DNA of 64,000 nt from Sedimentitalea nanhaiensis DSM 24252 (GCF_000473225.1 NZ_KI421509.1:2205741-2269740), one strand, 5' to 3'; shown: positions 39,723 through 49,694, numbered from the stretch's first letter. Program-made: numbers and translations. The notes: generated from the letters alone by a model not told the origin.

Positions 39723-40738
39723 GTCTTCAGTCCTTTTGGTTTGCGCGCGGAACCGCGCGGAATCAGTGGCCCATCGATAGCGACGCGGCGTGGTTGCGAG
39801 TCTGGATCCGCGATCCGGGCCATGAGGATATCGACAGTTTCGGCAACCATGCGGTTGGCGGGCTGGCGCACCGTCGTCAGGTCATAGGCTGGCCAAGCGG
39901 CAAGCTGGACATCATCGTAGCCGACGACCGAAACATCCTCGGGCACCCGAAGTCCAAGTTCGAACCGCAGCACATCCATCACCGCAAAGGCCATGTGATC
40001 ATTGGCAACAAAAACCGCATCCGGCCGGTCTTGCTGGGTGAACATGTCGCGTGCGGCGGCAGCGGCGGCCTCATAGGAGAACTTGCCTTCACCGCGCGCA
40101 AACAGCGTTTGGCCGCCTTCTGCCAGCCCCAAGAGAAATCCGGCTTCGCGGTCGCGCTGGGTCGACGCACCTTCCCATCCGGCGATATGGGCTATTTTCT
40201 TGTGCCCGGCCCGCAGCAAGAATTCGGCCAGCTTGCGCCCGCCCGCCAGGTTATCTGACCGCACACATGACAATCTTTCATCATCCTGTTCGCGGTTGAA
40301 CAAGACAATGGGAATACCAGCCGCCTCGCAACGCGCGGTCAACGTGGACGACATGCCGACTGATGCCGTGATAATACCGTCCACCTGATAATCGAGCAAT
40401 TCGTCAATAACCGTGTCCGTCGCCGAATCGTCATTATTCGCCATGAAAACAAGGATATGATAGCCCTTTTCCTGCAGCGCGTGCGACAGCTTTTCGATCG
40501 CTTCGGGATAGAACTGGTTTTCCAGATAGGCGACGACCAGCCCGATGATACGGCTTTTCCCGGTGATCAGTGACCGCGCCAGCACATTCGGCCGATACCC
40601 CAGCGCCGTTGCCGCCTTGCGTACCTTCGCAGCCGTTTTTGCACTGACCGACGCGCCCGGGGTGAACACACGGCTGACGGCCGACTGGCTGACACCGGCC
40701 AACTGCGCCACCTGCATGGATGTTACTTTTTCCACCAT
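39719..40738 (-). CDS. LacI-family transcriptional regulator of the cluster
   Basis: A 339-aa repressor: N-terminal LacI helix-turn-helix (TSMQVAQLAGVSQSAVSRVF, then KVRKAATALGYRPNVLARSL hinge region) and a periplasmic-binding-protein-like sensor (IIGLVVAYLENQFYPEAIEK, FVANDHMAFAVMDVL, VSVVGYDD). The ATG at 40,738 shares one base with the stop of the SDR gene, so it is made from the same transcript. It very probably binds the paired operators at 52,106-52,176 and responds to the imported compound or a product of it. The longer open frame to 41,185 is a shadow of the SDR gene. Confidence 0.9.
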   Translation of the reverse strand: MVEKVTSMQVAQLAGVSQSAVSRVFTPGASVSAKTAAKVRKAATALGYRPNVLARSLITGKSRIIGLVVAYLENQFYPEAIEKLSHALQEKGYHILVFMANNDDSATDTVIDELLDYQVDGIITASVGMSSTLTARCEAAGIPIVLFNREQDDERLSCVRSDNLAGGRKLAEFLLRAGHKKIAHIAGWEGASTQRDREAGFLLGLAEGGQTLFARGEGKFSYEAAAAAARDMFTQQDRPDAVFVANDHMAFAVMDVLRFELGLRVPEDVSVVGYDDVQLAAWPAYDLTTVRQPANRMVAETVDILMARIADPDSQPRRVAIDGPLIPRGSARKPKGLKT

Positions 40739-41505
40739 CAGTCCGCCGTCCAACCGCCATCGACCAGCAACGAGGTGCCGGTGACCAGTGCCGCCGCATC
40801 CGAAGCCAGATAGATCACCGCGCCCATGATATCTTCGACTTCGCCGACCCGGCCGAGCTTGATCTTGTCGGCGATCCAGGCGGCGCGCTCGGGGTTGTCG
40901 AACGTCGACGCGGTCAGCGGCGTGCGAACAAAGGTCGGGCAGATCGTATTGATCCGGATGCCAAGCGGACCCCACTCGATCGCCATCGACTTTATCATGC
41001 CCTCCAGCCCGTGTTTGCTTGCCGCATAGACCGCGCGGTCGATGCCCCCGACATGACCCATCTGACTGGAAATGTGGATGATCGACCCGCGCTTGCCTGC
41101 CGATTTCATACCCCTCGCAGCGGCAACCGACAGGAAAAAGGCGGCGCGCAGGTTTACCCCCATCACCGCGTCGTAATCTTCCCATGTGGTGTCGACCGCC
41201 GGCGCGTGCCGCGCCAACCCGGCCGAATTCACCACCACGTCGAAAGGGTCATGCCCGTCCAACGCCGCGTTCATCGCGTCCAGATCGCCGATATCCAGCG
41301 CCTGTGCTTCGGCCGACCAGCCCTGCGCCACAATCGCATCGACGCTGGCATGCAATTTCTCAACGCCGCGGGCGGCACAGACCACATGCGCGCCCGCCTC
41401 CGCCAAAGCCACCGCACAGCCCAGTCCGATCCCCGAAGAGGCCCCCGTGACAAGCGCGCGCCTACCGTCCAGGCGCAGTGAAGGTGTACGGGGCAGAGTT
41501 ATCAT
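40738..41505 (-). CDS. Short-chain dehydrogenase/reductase
   Basis: A 255-aa classical SDR. Cofactor motif TGASSGIG (20-27), NSAG (93-96), catalytic Ser146 or 147, Tyr160 and Lys164 (YAASK), and the C-terminal LLVDGGWTAD. An Arg after the second strand (CAARGVEK) hints at some NADP preference but is not decisive. The best-known relatives are 3-oxoacyl-ACP reductase-like sugar, gluconate or polyol dehydrogenases. In this operon it probably oxidises a hydroxyl of the substrate, alongside the histidinol-dehydrogenase-like enzyme. Confidence 0.9.
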   Translation of the reverse strand: MITLPRTPSLRLDGRRALVTGASSGIGLGCAVALAEAGAHVVCAARGVEKLHASVDAIVAQGWSAEAQALDIGDLDAMNAALDGHDPFDVVVNSAGLARHAPAVDTTWEDYDAVMGVNLRAAFFLSVAAARGMKSAGKRGSIIHISSQMGHVGGIDRAVYAASKHGLEGMIKSMAIEWGPLGIRINTICPTFVRTPLTASTFDNPERAAWIADKIKLGRVGEVEDIMGAVIYLASDAAALVTGTSLLVDGGWTAD

Positions 41506-42551
41506 AGCGCTGTCTCCAGGGTGGCGACGCGTCCCAGATTGCGCGCCTTGTTGAATTCACGCAGCCGAGCGAAAACATCGACGCCAAGCTGGGCATAGGC
41601 GTCCAGAAGATCGACCAGTACCCAGTTTTCCCGGATCAGCCCATCTTCAAGCCGCCAGAAATCGAGGCTGCGCATAGAGATTTTCTTGCCTGCGGGTGCA
41701 ATCCCCATCCATCCGCCACTGGTCAGGGTCTGGATCATGTTGGGCCATCCGGTAACCGCAGCATACGCCCCGTCACCAAAGAAATGATAGTCGATCTCGT
41801 CCAGATGCTGGCCCCGGTCCGGCATGGCCTGCAAGAACGGGATCTGGTGCCAGTTGCGAAAACCCGCCACCCCGCGCCCGGTGCCGATGCCCGCCGGTCC
41901 ATACCAGTTCATCCTGGGGTGCCAGTAGCGGTCCATCTGCATCACCTCGGGGCCGCCTTTTGACGGATGCAGCTTGAGATGGTCCAGCATGTCGATGACA
42001 TGCTGCATGCTGGTTCGGCTGCGCTCGGGATCACGCGGACCAGGCACCAGGCCATCCTGGCTGGCCGGCGCGGGCACGCAGAATTCACGACCCAACGACG
42101 GGGCCATGGGCCAGGCATTCGCCTGCATCATCACTTCGGGTATGTCCCAAAGCGCCTGGAATTCAACCGCCCTGCCGTTTTCAAAGCGATAGAATTCGTG
42201 AAACCGCATATGCGCCAGATGGCCAGTCGGCGGAATATCCAGCCAGGGCGCGTCAAAAGTGCCGAGATAATGCCCGCCACAGCCGACCCAATCTGCTCCT
42301 TCCGGTGTCTGGCCTGCCTTCACGATCCAATCGCGGCGCTCCAGATCCGGCCAGGCCGCTTGCAGGGGCGCGAGAGCGGCGTCGAAAAACGCCTCTGGTC
42401 CTGACATATCTCCGAACGGATGGCAGTGATGGAATACCGCATCGGGCGCAAAAAGATCGTGCAGAGCCGCGCGCACCGCACCAGTCTCGAAATCCCGCAT
42501 CGCAGTACGAAGTGGAGTGATTTTTTCCTTGTGAGCCGTTGACCGGTCCAT
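41502..42551 (-). CDS. Two-domain SnoaL-like (ester-cyclase) protein
   Basis: A 349-aa protein built of two SnoaL-like domains. Domain 1 (about 12-155) has WLDIPPTGHLAHMRFHEFYR then ENGRAVEF; domain 2 (about 185-330) has MGIAPAGKKISMRSLDFWR then ENWVLVDLLDAYAQLGVDVF. The repeated G..P.G(K/H) turn followed by a strand and E/D is the SnoaL hallmark. The start at 42,551 follows GAGGAA; upstream in-frame starts lack this. It shares an ATGA overlap with the SDR gene. Domain 2 is clearly related to the single-domain protein encoded just upstream in the operon. Confidence 0.85.
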   Translation of the reverse strand: MDRSTAHKEKITPLRTAMRDFETGAVRAALHDLFAPDAVFHHCHPFGDMSGPEAFFDAALAPLQAAWPDLERRDWIVKAGQTPEGADWVGCGGHYLGTFDAPWLDIPPTGHLAHMRFHEFYRFENGRAVEFQALWDIPEVMMQANAWPMAPSLGREFCVPAPASQDGLVPGPRDPERSRTSMQHVIDMLDHLKLHPSKGGPEVMQMDRYWHPRMNWYGPAGIGTGRGVAGFRNWHQIPFLQAMPDRGQHLDEIDYHFFGDGAYAAVTGWPNMIQTLTSGGWMGIAPAGKKISMRSLDFWRLEDGLIRENWVLVDLLDAYAQLGVDVFARLREFNKARNLGRVATLETAL

Positions 42552-42622
42552 TCTTTCCTCAATCATGCCTGCCGTCATTGCAGAGCGACCAACCAGGCCG
42601 CCCTGTAAGATGTATCCGGGCG

Positions 42623-43954
42623 TTATTCCGCCGCCGTCCGCACGGGCGCACCGCTGCCATAAGGCACGTTGAGACCGCCATAGCGGCGCACCCGAACGTT
42701 GCATTGCTCGGCATGGCCGACAAAACCTTCGAGCATACACAGCCGCGATCCGTATTCCCCGATCATGGTCGCGGCCTCGTCGGTCAGTATCCTCTGATAG
42801 CTATGCGTTTTCAGATATTTGCCGACCCAAAGCCCACCCGTATAGCGCCCGGCCTTCTTGGTCGGCAGCGTGTGGTTGGTTCCAATAACCTTGTCGCCAT
42901 TGGCCACATTGGTGCGCGGGCCCAGAAACAGCGCGCCATAGCAGGTCATGTTGTCGAGGAACCAATCGTCGCGGTCGGTCATCACCTGCACATGCTCGGA
43001 GGCTATATCATCGGCAACGTCCAGCATTTCCTCATAGCTATCGCAGACGATCACCTCGCCATAATCTTCCCAGCTGACCCTGGCCGTGTTTGCGGTGGGC
43101 AGGATACCGAGCAGGCGGTCGATCTCTGCCAGGGTGCCCTGCGCCAGTTTGTGCGAATTGGTCACCAGCACGCAGGGACTGTTATAGCCATGCTCGGCCT
43201 GCCCCAGCAGATCTGTCGCGCAAAGCTCCGGGTCGGCGGCGGTTTCATCGGCGATGACCATGGTTTCCGTAGGGCCGGCAAACAGATCGATACCGACACG
43301 CCCAAAAAGCTGACGCTTTGCCTCGGCGACAAAGGCGTTGCCGGGGCCGACCAGAAGATGCACCGGGTCGATGGTTTCGGTGCCGATAGCCATGGCACCG
43401 ATGGCCTGGATGCCGCCCATCACATAAATCTCATGCGCGCCACCCAGATGCATGGCGGCAATCACTGCGGGGTTCGGTTCACCGTTAAACGGAGGTGTCG
43501 CGGCGATGATGCGCGGCACACCGGCGACCGAAGCGGTCGCGACCGACATATGCGCACTGGCCACCATCGGGAACTTGCCGCCGGGCACATAACAGCCGAC
43601 CGACTGCACCGGTATGTTCTTGTGTCCAAGGATCACGCCGGGCAGGGTTTCGACCTCGATATCGAGCATCGAATCCCGCTGCGCCTGAGCAAACTTGCGC
43701 ACCTGTTCCTGAGCGAACTTGATGTCATGCATTTCCTGGTCGGACACCTTGGCCATCAGCGCATAGATCTCATCCTGGCCAAGGCGAAAACTCGCGGGCG
43801 AATAGCTATCGAACTTCTCGCTCAGCTCGCGCACAGCGGCATCGCCGCGCGTTTCGATGTCCTTGAGCGTCGTCTCAACCACCGCGCGGGTCTTGGCATC
43901 GTCCTCGGCGCGGGCCTCTGCCGCTTTGCCTCGTTTCAGATATTCGATCGTCAT
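42623..43954 (-). CDS. Histidinol-dehydrogenase-family enzyme, probably a catabolic alcohol dehydrogenase
   Basis: A 443-aa NAD-linked zinc enzyme of the HisD fold. Zinc ligands and catalytic residues are all kept: GQAEHG (Gln252, His255), SEH (Glu320, His321), [14 protein letters not shown] (Asp354, His361) and EGFVGHAEQ (His414). HisD oxidises an alcohol through an aldehyde to an acid, and the paralogue HpsN does this for 2,3-dihydroxypropane-1-sulfonate in Roseobacters. There are no other his genes here, and the operon carries importers and a LacI regulator, so histidine synthesis is unlikely. I infer four-electron oxidation of a hydroxymethyl group of the imported compound. It overlaps the upstream SnoaL-like gene by 4 bases. 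Confidence 0.88.
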   Translation of the reverse strand: MTIEYLKRGKAAEARAEDDAKTRAVVETTLKDIETRGDAAVRELSEKFDSYSPASFRLGQDEIYALMAKVSDQEMHDIKFAQEQVRKFAQAQRDSMLDIEVETLPGVILGHKNIPVQSVGCYVPGGKFPMVASAHMSVATASVAGVPRIIAATPPFNGEPNPAVIAAMHLGGAHEIYVMGGIQAIGAMAIGTETIDPVHLLVGPGNAFVAEAKRQLFGRVGIDLFAGPTETMVIADETAADPELCATDLLGQAEHGYNSPCVLVTNSHKLAQGTLAEIDRLLGILPTANTARVSWEDYGEVIVCDSYEEMLDVADDIASEHVQVMTDRDDWFLDNMTCYGALFLGPRTNVANGDKVIGTNHTLPTKKAGRYTGGLWVGKYLKTHSYQRILTDEAATMIGEYGSRLCMLEGFVGHAEQCNVRVRRYGGLNVPYGSGAPVRTAAE

Positions 43955-44493
43955 GTCACTTCCTCTTGTTTCGGATCAGGCGGAACACGCCCGCCCTCGT
44001 CAAAGTTCTCCCACCCTTCGCCCGCGAACACATCGTGACCAAGCTGGGCCAGAACATGCGGAAAATCGACCATCACCCAGTTGTCGGTGATCCGGTCGTC
44101 CACAACTTTCCAGAAATCCATGTAGCGAATGGTCAGGCGCTTGCCGGTAGGAGCGATGCCCATGAATTCGCCGCTATGCGTTGCTTCTTGACGGCCAAAT
44201 GCGGCGGCCCATTCGCCCATGAACAGGCGGGCCTCATCCACACAGACCTTGTCCGAGAAAGCCGCCTGGAACGGACGCTGCCAGTTCTGCTGAAATTCGC
44301 GCAGGCCGTGTTTTGTGCCGCACCCCTGGTTTCCCATCCAACGGAACGTCTCGGAAAAGAAGTCCCCGATATCGGCGATGCGGTGGTCGTTCAACCCATC
44401 GACCATACCCTCGATTACGGCGCGGGTCTTGTCGGTCCTGGTCATGTCCGTGTCGCGGGTCAGCAAGGCCTGTTCCGGTCGAGAGCCTTTCAT
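43951..44493 (-). CDS. Single-domain SnoaL-like protein
   Basis: A 180-aa protein with one SnoaL-like fold. The signature [19 protein letters not shown] then [19 protein letters not shown] is nearly the same as in domain 2 of the two-domain protein encoded at 41,502-42,551. The ATG at 44,493 follows GGAAG; a second ATG 16 codons later also works. It is coupled to the dehydrogenase gene by an ATGA overlap, so the two products are probably made in similar amounts and may act on the same intermediate. Confidence 0.85.
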   Translation of the reverse strand: MKGSRPEQALLTRDTDMTRTDKTRAVIEGMVDGLNDHRIADIGDFFSETFRWMGNQGCGTKHGLREFQQNWQRPFQAAFSDKVCVDEARLFMGEWAAAFGRQEATHSGEFMGIAPTGKRLTIRYMDFWKVVDDRITDNWVMVDFPHVLAQLGHDVFAGEGWENFDEGGRVPPDPKQEEVT

Positions 44494-44595
44494 GCCTGTC
44501 TTCCTTTCCGTCTGATGGTCCGGTTCATCGAAACATCGCGAACCAAAATCACGATGAAATCACGTGGCAGGCGGCATCGTAAAAGGTCTATCATG

Positions 44596-45885
44596 TCAGC
44601 CTCCGTATCCCAGAAAGAAGCGCGGCAGCGCCAGAGACAGCTCCGGAATGAACGCAATGATCAAAAGTGCCACCACCATTGCGATCACCCAGGGAAAGAT
44701 GCGTCGCGCGATCTGGTCGAAAGGGATTTGCCCAACCTGCGCCGCCATGAACAGGTTGGCGCCGAGCGGCGGTGTCACAAAGCCGATCGCCAGCGCAACA
44801 ATGATCACGATGCCGAAATGCACCGGATCGACACCAAGCTGTGTCATGATCGGCAACAGAACAGGTGTCAGGATCACGATGGCAGCCAGCGTTTCCAGAA
44901 ATGTCCCGACGATCAGCAACAATGCAATCGCTGCCAGCAGCACGATGTATTTGCTTTGGGTCAGCGACAGCACGAACTGCGCCAGCTCTGTCGGGATTTT
45001 CTCCAGCGCGATGATCCGGCCAAAGGCCACGGAGGCACCAATGATCACCAGCACCGCGGACACCAGCAATGCGGAATCCAGCATCATCCTGGGAATGTCG
45101 CGCAACGGCAGTTCCCTGTAGACAAAACAGCTGACGATCAGCGCATAGACCACTGCAACGGCCGAACTTTCGGTCGGAGTCACGATGCCAGAATAGATGC
45201 CGCCCAGCACAACGATGGGCATCGCAAGTGCCAGCTTGGCCTGATTCAGCGCGGACCAGACACTGCCCTCGATCACCGCCCGTTCTCCGGCCGCAACCGC
45301 CTTGCGACGGTGAAGGATATTGTAGACGATCAGCGTCAGCGCAATGACGATGCCCGGCACAATACCGGCCATGAATAACGCGGTGACAGAGACACCGGCC
45401 GCAACCGCATAGACGATCATGACCACCGAAGGCGGAATCATGACGCCGAGCCCGCCGGCACTGGCGACCATCGCGCCAGCATAGGCCCGCTCATAGCCGC
45501 GTTCCACCAGCGCCGGGATCATTGCAAGACCGATGGCCGCGACCGTCGCACTGCCGGTGCCCGAGATCGCGGCGAAAAACAGGCAGGCCATGATCGTGAC
45601 TGTCCCCAAGTCCCCCGGACTGCGGCCAAACGCGCGGTCGGCGACGGCGATCAGGCGACGGGAAATGCCCCCATGCGCCATCAAGCTGCCAGCGAGCGTG
45701 AACAGGACTACCGCAATCAGGGTAAAGCTGTTGACCCCCGAAACCAGGCCAAGCGCATAAAGATCCAAGCTCAGGAATGGGATATAGGCGATGGCCAGCA
45801 AGCTCGCGGCCCCTAGCGCGATCCCGATCGGCACGCCAATCGCAAGCAGCAGGAAGAAGCTGCCAAAGAGAATAGCTGTCGTCAT
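44596..45885 (-). CDS. dctM: TRAP transporter large permease (DctM family)
   Basis: A 429-aa membrane protein of about twelve helices, the sodium-coupled translocation subunit of a TRAP importer. DctM cues are GGLGVMIPPSVVMIVYAVAAG, the paired LIGTFLETLAAIVILTPVLL-type segment and FGIVIIVALAIGFVTPPLG. It follows the small permease gene by 3 bases and completes a dctP-dctQ-dctM set. Confidence 0.93.
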   Translation of the reverse strand: MTTAILFGSFFLLLAIGVPIGIALGAASLLAIAYIPFLSLDLYALGLVSGVNSFTLIAVVLFTLAGSLMAHGGISRRLIAVADRAFGRSPGDLGTVTIMACLFFAAISGTGSATVAAIGLAMIPALVERGYERAYAGAMVASAGGLGVMIPPSVVMIVYAVAAGVSVTALFMAGIVPGIVIALTLIVYNILHRRKAVAAGERAVIEGSVWSALNQAKLALAMPIVVLGGIYSGIVTPTESSAVAVVYALIVSCFVYRELPLRDIPRMMLDSALLVSAVLVIIGASVAFGRIIALEKIPTELAQFVLSLTQSKYIVLLAAIALLLIVGTFLETLAAIVILTPVLLPIMTQLGVDPVHFGIVIIVALAIGFVTPPLGANLFMAAQVGQIPFDQIARRIFPWVIAMVVALLIIAFIPELSLALPRFFLGYGG

Positions 45886-45888
45886 TGT

Positions 45889-46380
45889 TCAGACATCCAA
45901 TTGGGGACCAAGATGCGTGTCGCCATGCGCAATCACCCGCCACAGCGAATGGACCAGCCGCGCGGAGCTCAGAGCACCCGAGAAAATGATCGCAGCATAG
46001 AGCACACCCAGCGGCCATTCCGTCGAGCTCAGGATCTTGCCGCGCTCGAACGCCTGTTGCGTGACCACCACGCCCAGCCAGCAGACGGTCACCGAATAGA
46101 TCAGAAAGATGAACTCGGCCAATGCAAAGACCCAGCGGCGCGCGGCCTCGGGCAACTGGTCCAGAACCACTGTCACCCGCATGTGACGGCGTTCGCGGAT
46201 CGCGTAGCTGACCCCGAAATAGATCATGTAGACGAAACAGAACCGGGCCAGTTCGTTGGCCACCGCGATTGATGTAGAGAAGGCAAAGCGCGCGATCACA
46301 TCGGCAAAGACGAGAAGGATGATCGCACCCAGCATGCCGACGATCACCACCGGTTCAAACCATTTTTCCAAATTGCGCAT
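45889..46380 (-). CDS. dctQ: TRAP transporter small permease (DctQ family)
   Basis: A 163-aa four-helix membrane protein that links the binding protein and DctM. Helix 1 (VVIVGMLGAIILLVFADVIAR), the SIAVANELARFCFVYMIYFG segment and the VTVVLDQLPEAARR amphipathic loop are typical. It sits between dctP and dctM. Confidence 0.9.
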   Translation of the reverse strand: MRNLEKWFEPVVIVGMLGAIILLVFADVIARFAFSTSIAVANELARFCFVYMIYFGVSYAIRERRHMRVTVVLDQLPEAARRWVFALAEFIFLIYSVTVCWLGVVVTQQAFERGKILSSTEWPLGVLYAAIIFSGALSSARLVHSLWRVIAHGDTHLGPQLDV

Positions 46381-46404
46381 CTGCCTTCTCTCCCTGCCAG
46401 ACCG

Positions 46405-47388
46405 TTATTTGCCGATGGCATTCATGAACGTGTCGTAAAAATCGTCACCGACCTTAGCGCGGATGTCGGCTTCGATCGCGGTGTTCATGGTGTCGCCCAG
46501 GCGCTGCTTGTCCTCGACCGGCAGTTCGTTGACCTGCAGTCCGGCTTCTTTCAACTCGTCCAGCGTCGCGGCATTGGCCATTGCGGTCAGATCGCGCTGT
46601 TTCAGCACGGTTTCACGCGCCACCTCTGCGATCAGCGCCCGTTCCTCGTCGCTCAGCCCCTGGTACCAGTCGAGGTTGGCCATCCATAGCTCCGGCCAAT
46701 AGATGTGACCGGTCAGCGACACATAATCCTGAACCTCGAAAAACCGTTCGATAACCATCGAGTTCAGCGCGCTTTCCTGACCGTCGATCAGACCCTGCTG
46801 AAGCGACGAATATATTTCGCCCCAGGCCAGCGGCACCGGAACAGCGCCAACCGAACGCCAGGCCTTGATGGCTATTGGATTGTCGGCAGATCGCATCCGC
46901 AGCCCTTCGAAGGCCTCGTAACTGTCCAACGGCGCGCGGCTGTTGGTGAAGCTGCGGAACCCAAGCTCCATAAAGCCCATGTTCTTAAGCCCGCGTTCTT
47001 CCATCGCAGCGGAAATCGCCTGCCCGGCTTCGCCATCCAGAAGGTCTCGCGCCTGCTCTTCGTTATCAAACAGGAGAAACTGGTCAAGGATCGCGAGCTG
47101 GTCGACAGCGGCGCTCAGATGGACCGAGGCGCCGGTGGTCATGGTGATGTTACCCGACTGCACGAGTTCGGTCATTTCCTTGACACTCCCCAGCTGCCCG
47201 CCGGGATACAATTCGACCTCAATCGCGCCGCCAGAACGCTCGGCGATCTGTTCCTGAAAATACAGCAGGGCCTGGTGGATCGGAGAGGATTCGGGCGTCG
47301 CATGGCCGATGCGAATGGTAGTCGCGGCCTGGGCGGAGACCGCCATTGCGACGCTCAGGCCGGCAGCAAGAAGAAAATTACGTTTCAT
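46405..47388 (-). CDS. dctP: TRAP transporter substrate-binding protein (DctP family)
   Basis: A 327-aa periplasmic receptor with a signal peptide ending in VSAQA (about 21). The family frame is IRIGHATPESSPIHQALLYF, VELYPGGQLGSVKEMTELVQ, and the anion-binding arginine region in GLRMRSADNPIAIKAWRSVG. The conserved Arg normally binds a carboxylate (or another acidic group), so the ligand is probably an organic acid. It starts 36 bases after the end of the ABC permease gene, in the same transcript. Confidence 0.92.
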   Translation of the reverse strand: MKRNFLLAAGLSVAMAVSAQAATTIRIGHATPESSPIHQALLYFQEQIAERSGGAIEVELYPGGQLGSVKEMTELVQSGNITMTTGASVHLSAAVDQLAILDQFLLFDNEEQARDLLDGEAGQAISAAMEERGLKNMGFMELGFRSFTNSRAPLDSYEAFEGLRMRSADNPIAIKAWRSVGAVPVPLAWGEIYSSLQQGLIDGQESALNSMVIERFFEVQDYVSLTGHIYWPELWMANLDWYQGLSDEERALIAEVARETVLKQRDLTAMANAATLDELKEAGLQVNELPVEDKQRLGDTMNTAIEADIRAKVGDDFYDTFMNAIGK

Positions 47389-47424
47389 CGTCGGTTTCCT
47401 TTAGTTAAATTGGCAGAGCACAGA

Positions 47425-48582
47425 TCATCCCTTGACCGCGCCCGCCGTCAGGCCGCTGACAATCTGGCGCTGAAACACCATCACCAGCAGGAACAGCGGC
47501 GCAGTAATGGACACCGCAGCGGCGATCGCTTCGACCTGATCTGTGGTCGTGGTTTCGCGGTTGAAATAGCCTGCAATGGCCGGAACCATGGTTTGATTTT
47601 GCGCATCCAGTAACAGCGAGGTCACAAGAAAGTCGTTATAGCCCAGAAGGAAACTGAACAGACCTGTGGTGATGACTCCTGGCCACATCACCGGCATGAT
47701 GACCCGCCTAAAGGCCTGAAAATGCGAACAGCCGTCGACGCGGGCGGCCTCGTCCAACTCCATCGGGATATTCTGGAAAAAGCTGCGCAGCATCCAGATT
47801 GTAAAGGGCTGGTTGATCGCGACCAAAACCGCGATCACCGCATAGGGCTTACCATAGAGCGTCGGGGCCGCATCGCCAAGGATTGGGCGCAGGATCTCGG
47901 CCGAATTGATGAATACCGGCAGATAGCCCGCAACCAGCACCGAATGTGGCAATGCGCGGAAGATCAGTGCCAGGATCAGCAACCAGAACGCCAGGTTCGA
48001 CCCAGACCGCGCCAACCCATAGCCCGCCAGCGTGCCGACCGTCAGCGACACCGTCACCACGCCACCGGTCACGATCAGAGAGTTTATGAAATTGCGGTAG
48101 AATTCGTTGTCGACCCAGACCGAGACATAGTTCTTGGGCGTCAGCCCGATGATCGGATCGCCAAGCGGCCCGGACATCGCGTTCAAACCCGTCAACACCC
48201 ACGGAAGGATACCAAAGAAAACCACGATAAAGACCAGCGCAAAACCGAGAACCGCGATGACCCAACCCATGATCACGGTGCCGGGCTTGGTAAATTTCTC
48301 GACCATTTCGGGCAGATGCCGAAAGGCAAAGCGGAAACTCAGCCACAGAACCCCCAGTCCCAAAACAACATCCATGATGCTGAGGCCATCACCCTCGGCA
48401 AGAGTCGCGGGACCAAAGATCACGTCAAGCGGGTTAGAGGCAAAGGCGTCGACCGGGTTCTTGAAGCTCATCACCAGGATCCAGAAAATCGGGAACGCGG
48501 CGATGAGGCACCAGAAGATCAGGAAGCCTGCGGAACCGAACCGCAGAGCGGCGGATTGACGAAGGGCCTTGGGCGTGGACAT
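47425..48582 (-). CDS. ABC transporter permease, MalG-like (CUT1), with N-terminal insertion
   Basis: A 385-aa inner-membrane permease of a carbohydrate-type ABC importer. The EAA loop is ELDEAARVDGCSHFQAFRRV, which docks the ATPase. MalG-like proteins are usually near 280 residues; here about 100 extra residues lie between helix 1 and the periplasmic strand that leads to NYVSVW, and they include two more hydrophobic segments (IMDVVLGLGVLWLSFRFAF and GTVIMGWVIAVLGFALVFIV). It lies one base after the other permease gene. Confidence 0.88.
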   Translation of the reverse strand: MSTPKALRQSAALRFGSAGFLIFWCLIAAFPIFWILVMSFKNPVDAFASNPLDVIFGPATLAEGDGLSIMDVVLGLGVLWLSFRFAFRHLPEMVEKFTKPGTVIMGWVIAVLGFALVFIVVFFGILPWVLTGLNAMSGPLGDPIIGLTPKNYVSVWVDNEFYRNFINSLIVTGGVVTVSLTVGTLAGYGLARSGSNLAFWLLILALIFRALPHSVLVAGYLPVFINSAEILRPILGDAAPTLYGKPYAVIAVLVAINQPFTIWMLRSFFQNIPMELDEAARVDGCSHFQAFRRVIMPVMWPGVITTGLFSFLLGYNDFLVTSLLLDAQNQTMVPAIAGYFNRETTTTDQVEAIAAAVSITAPLFLLVMVFQRQIVSGLTAGAVKG

Positions 48583-48583
48583 G

Positions 48584-49606
48584 TCAATGGCTCCCTTTAT
48601 GGTCGCGCCAGGTGCGCTTGAGCGGATAGATCAGCAAGAGCACGATCCCCACCATGGTCAGCATGGCCGTCGCCGAGGCGCGGCTGATCGCGCGGTTGCC
48701 GGCATCGTCCGGGGTGAGAAAATCATAGGTCAGCCATTGCAGCGAGATGACGTGGCTCTGGCTGGAAAAGGCGACGATTTCATCAAACACCCGGTAACTG
48801 TCCATCAGATGAATGAGCGCGATAAAGACGATCAACGGCATCAGGTGGGGCACGATCACAAAGCGCAGGCGCTCCCAGCGACTGGCTCCATCGATGATAG
48901 CGCTTTCCAGCGTGTCCTGATTGACCGTCTGCAAACCGGCATAAAAGATCACGAAGGCAAAGGGCGCGACATGCCAGACACGATAGAACATCATCATCAA
49001 TTCGATGGTCCAGGCCTGTGCAAACATCGAGATATTCGCTCCGCTCATCCATTCCATCGCCGCAGTCAGGATGCCGTCGCCGATGAACAGCCATCGGATC
49101 GAAAGCCCCCCGATCACCGGTGTGATGATGAACGGCAGCAGCGAAATGAAGATCACCGGGCCGCGCAGCGACCGGACCGCGTTGTTGACCGCAAGCGCGA
49201 TGGAAAGTCCGACGATCAGCACCAACGGCAGCGTCAACAGGGTAAAGGACAAGGTAAACCGCAATGCCTTCCAGAAATCGACATTCATCAATTGCGTCCA
49301 ACTGCCATTGGAAATCGCCGCCTTGACCCGGCCCAACTCCAACACGTTTCGATAGCTTTCCAGCCCGGAGAACCGCGTTTCGGTGGTGATTTTGCCATCC
49401 GCGCCCAGCACCGGCTGGCTCTTGATCTCGGTCACACAGATCGGGTTCGGAAATCCGGGCGTGCAACTCTCGACTTCCACCTGCTCGAATATCGGCTGCG
49501 TTACATAAAAGCTCTGCATGAAGACACTGACCAGAGGAAACGCGATGAACAGCAACATCATCACAAGAGATGGGCCGACAAACGCTGCAAATGTCTTGAA
49601 TTTCAT
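48584..49606 (-). CDS. ABC transporter permease, MalF-like (CUT1)
   Basis: A 340-aa permease with the EAA loop TLESAIIDGASRWERLRFVI. After helix 1 a periplasmic loop of about 60 residues holds two cysteines (ESCTPGFPNPICVTEI) that could form a disulfide. It forms the heterodimeric channel with the gene that follows it. Confidence 0.9.
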   Translation of the reverse strand: MKFKTFAAFVGPSLVMMLLFIAFPLVSVFMQSFYVTQPIFEQVEVESCTPGFPNPICVTEIKSQPVLGADGKITTETRFSGLESYRNVLELGRVKAAISNGSWTQLMNVDFWKALRFTLSFTLLTLPLVLIVGLSIALAVNNAVRSLRGPVIFISLLPFIITPVIGGLSIRWLFIGDGILTAAMEWMSGANISMFAQAWTIELMMMFYRVWHVAPFAFVIFYAGLQTVNQDTLESAIIDGASRWERLRFVIVPHLMPLIVFIALIHLMDSYRVFDEIVAFSSQSHVISLQWLTYDFLTPDDAGNRAISRASATAMLTMVGIVLLLIYPLKRTWRDHKGSH

Positions 49607-49694
49607 GGTCTTACCCTCGTTTCAGAGTCGTCGCGCACGGGTTCCGCAGAAAACAGGGTCAGGACTGTTCATTGCGAAAGCCGGGGCCGGATCG

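Noticed and set aside
42539-44038. A 499-codon plus-strand frame opposite the HisD-like gene
   Set aside because: Antisense shadow with no recognisable domain; the minus strand keeps every HisD catalytic residue.
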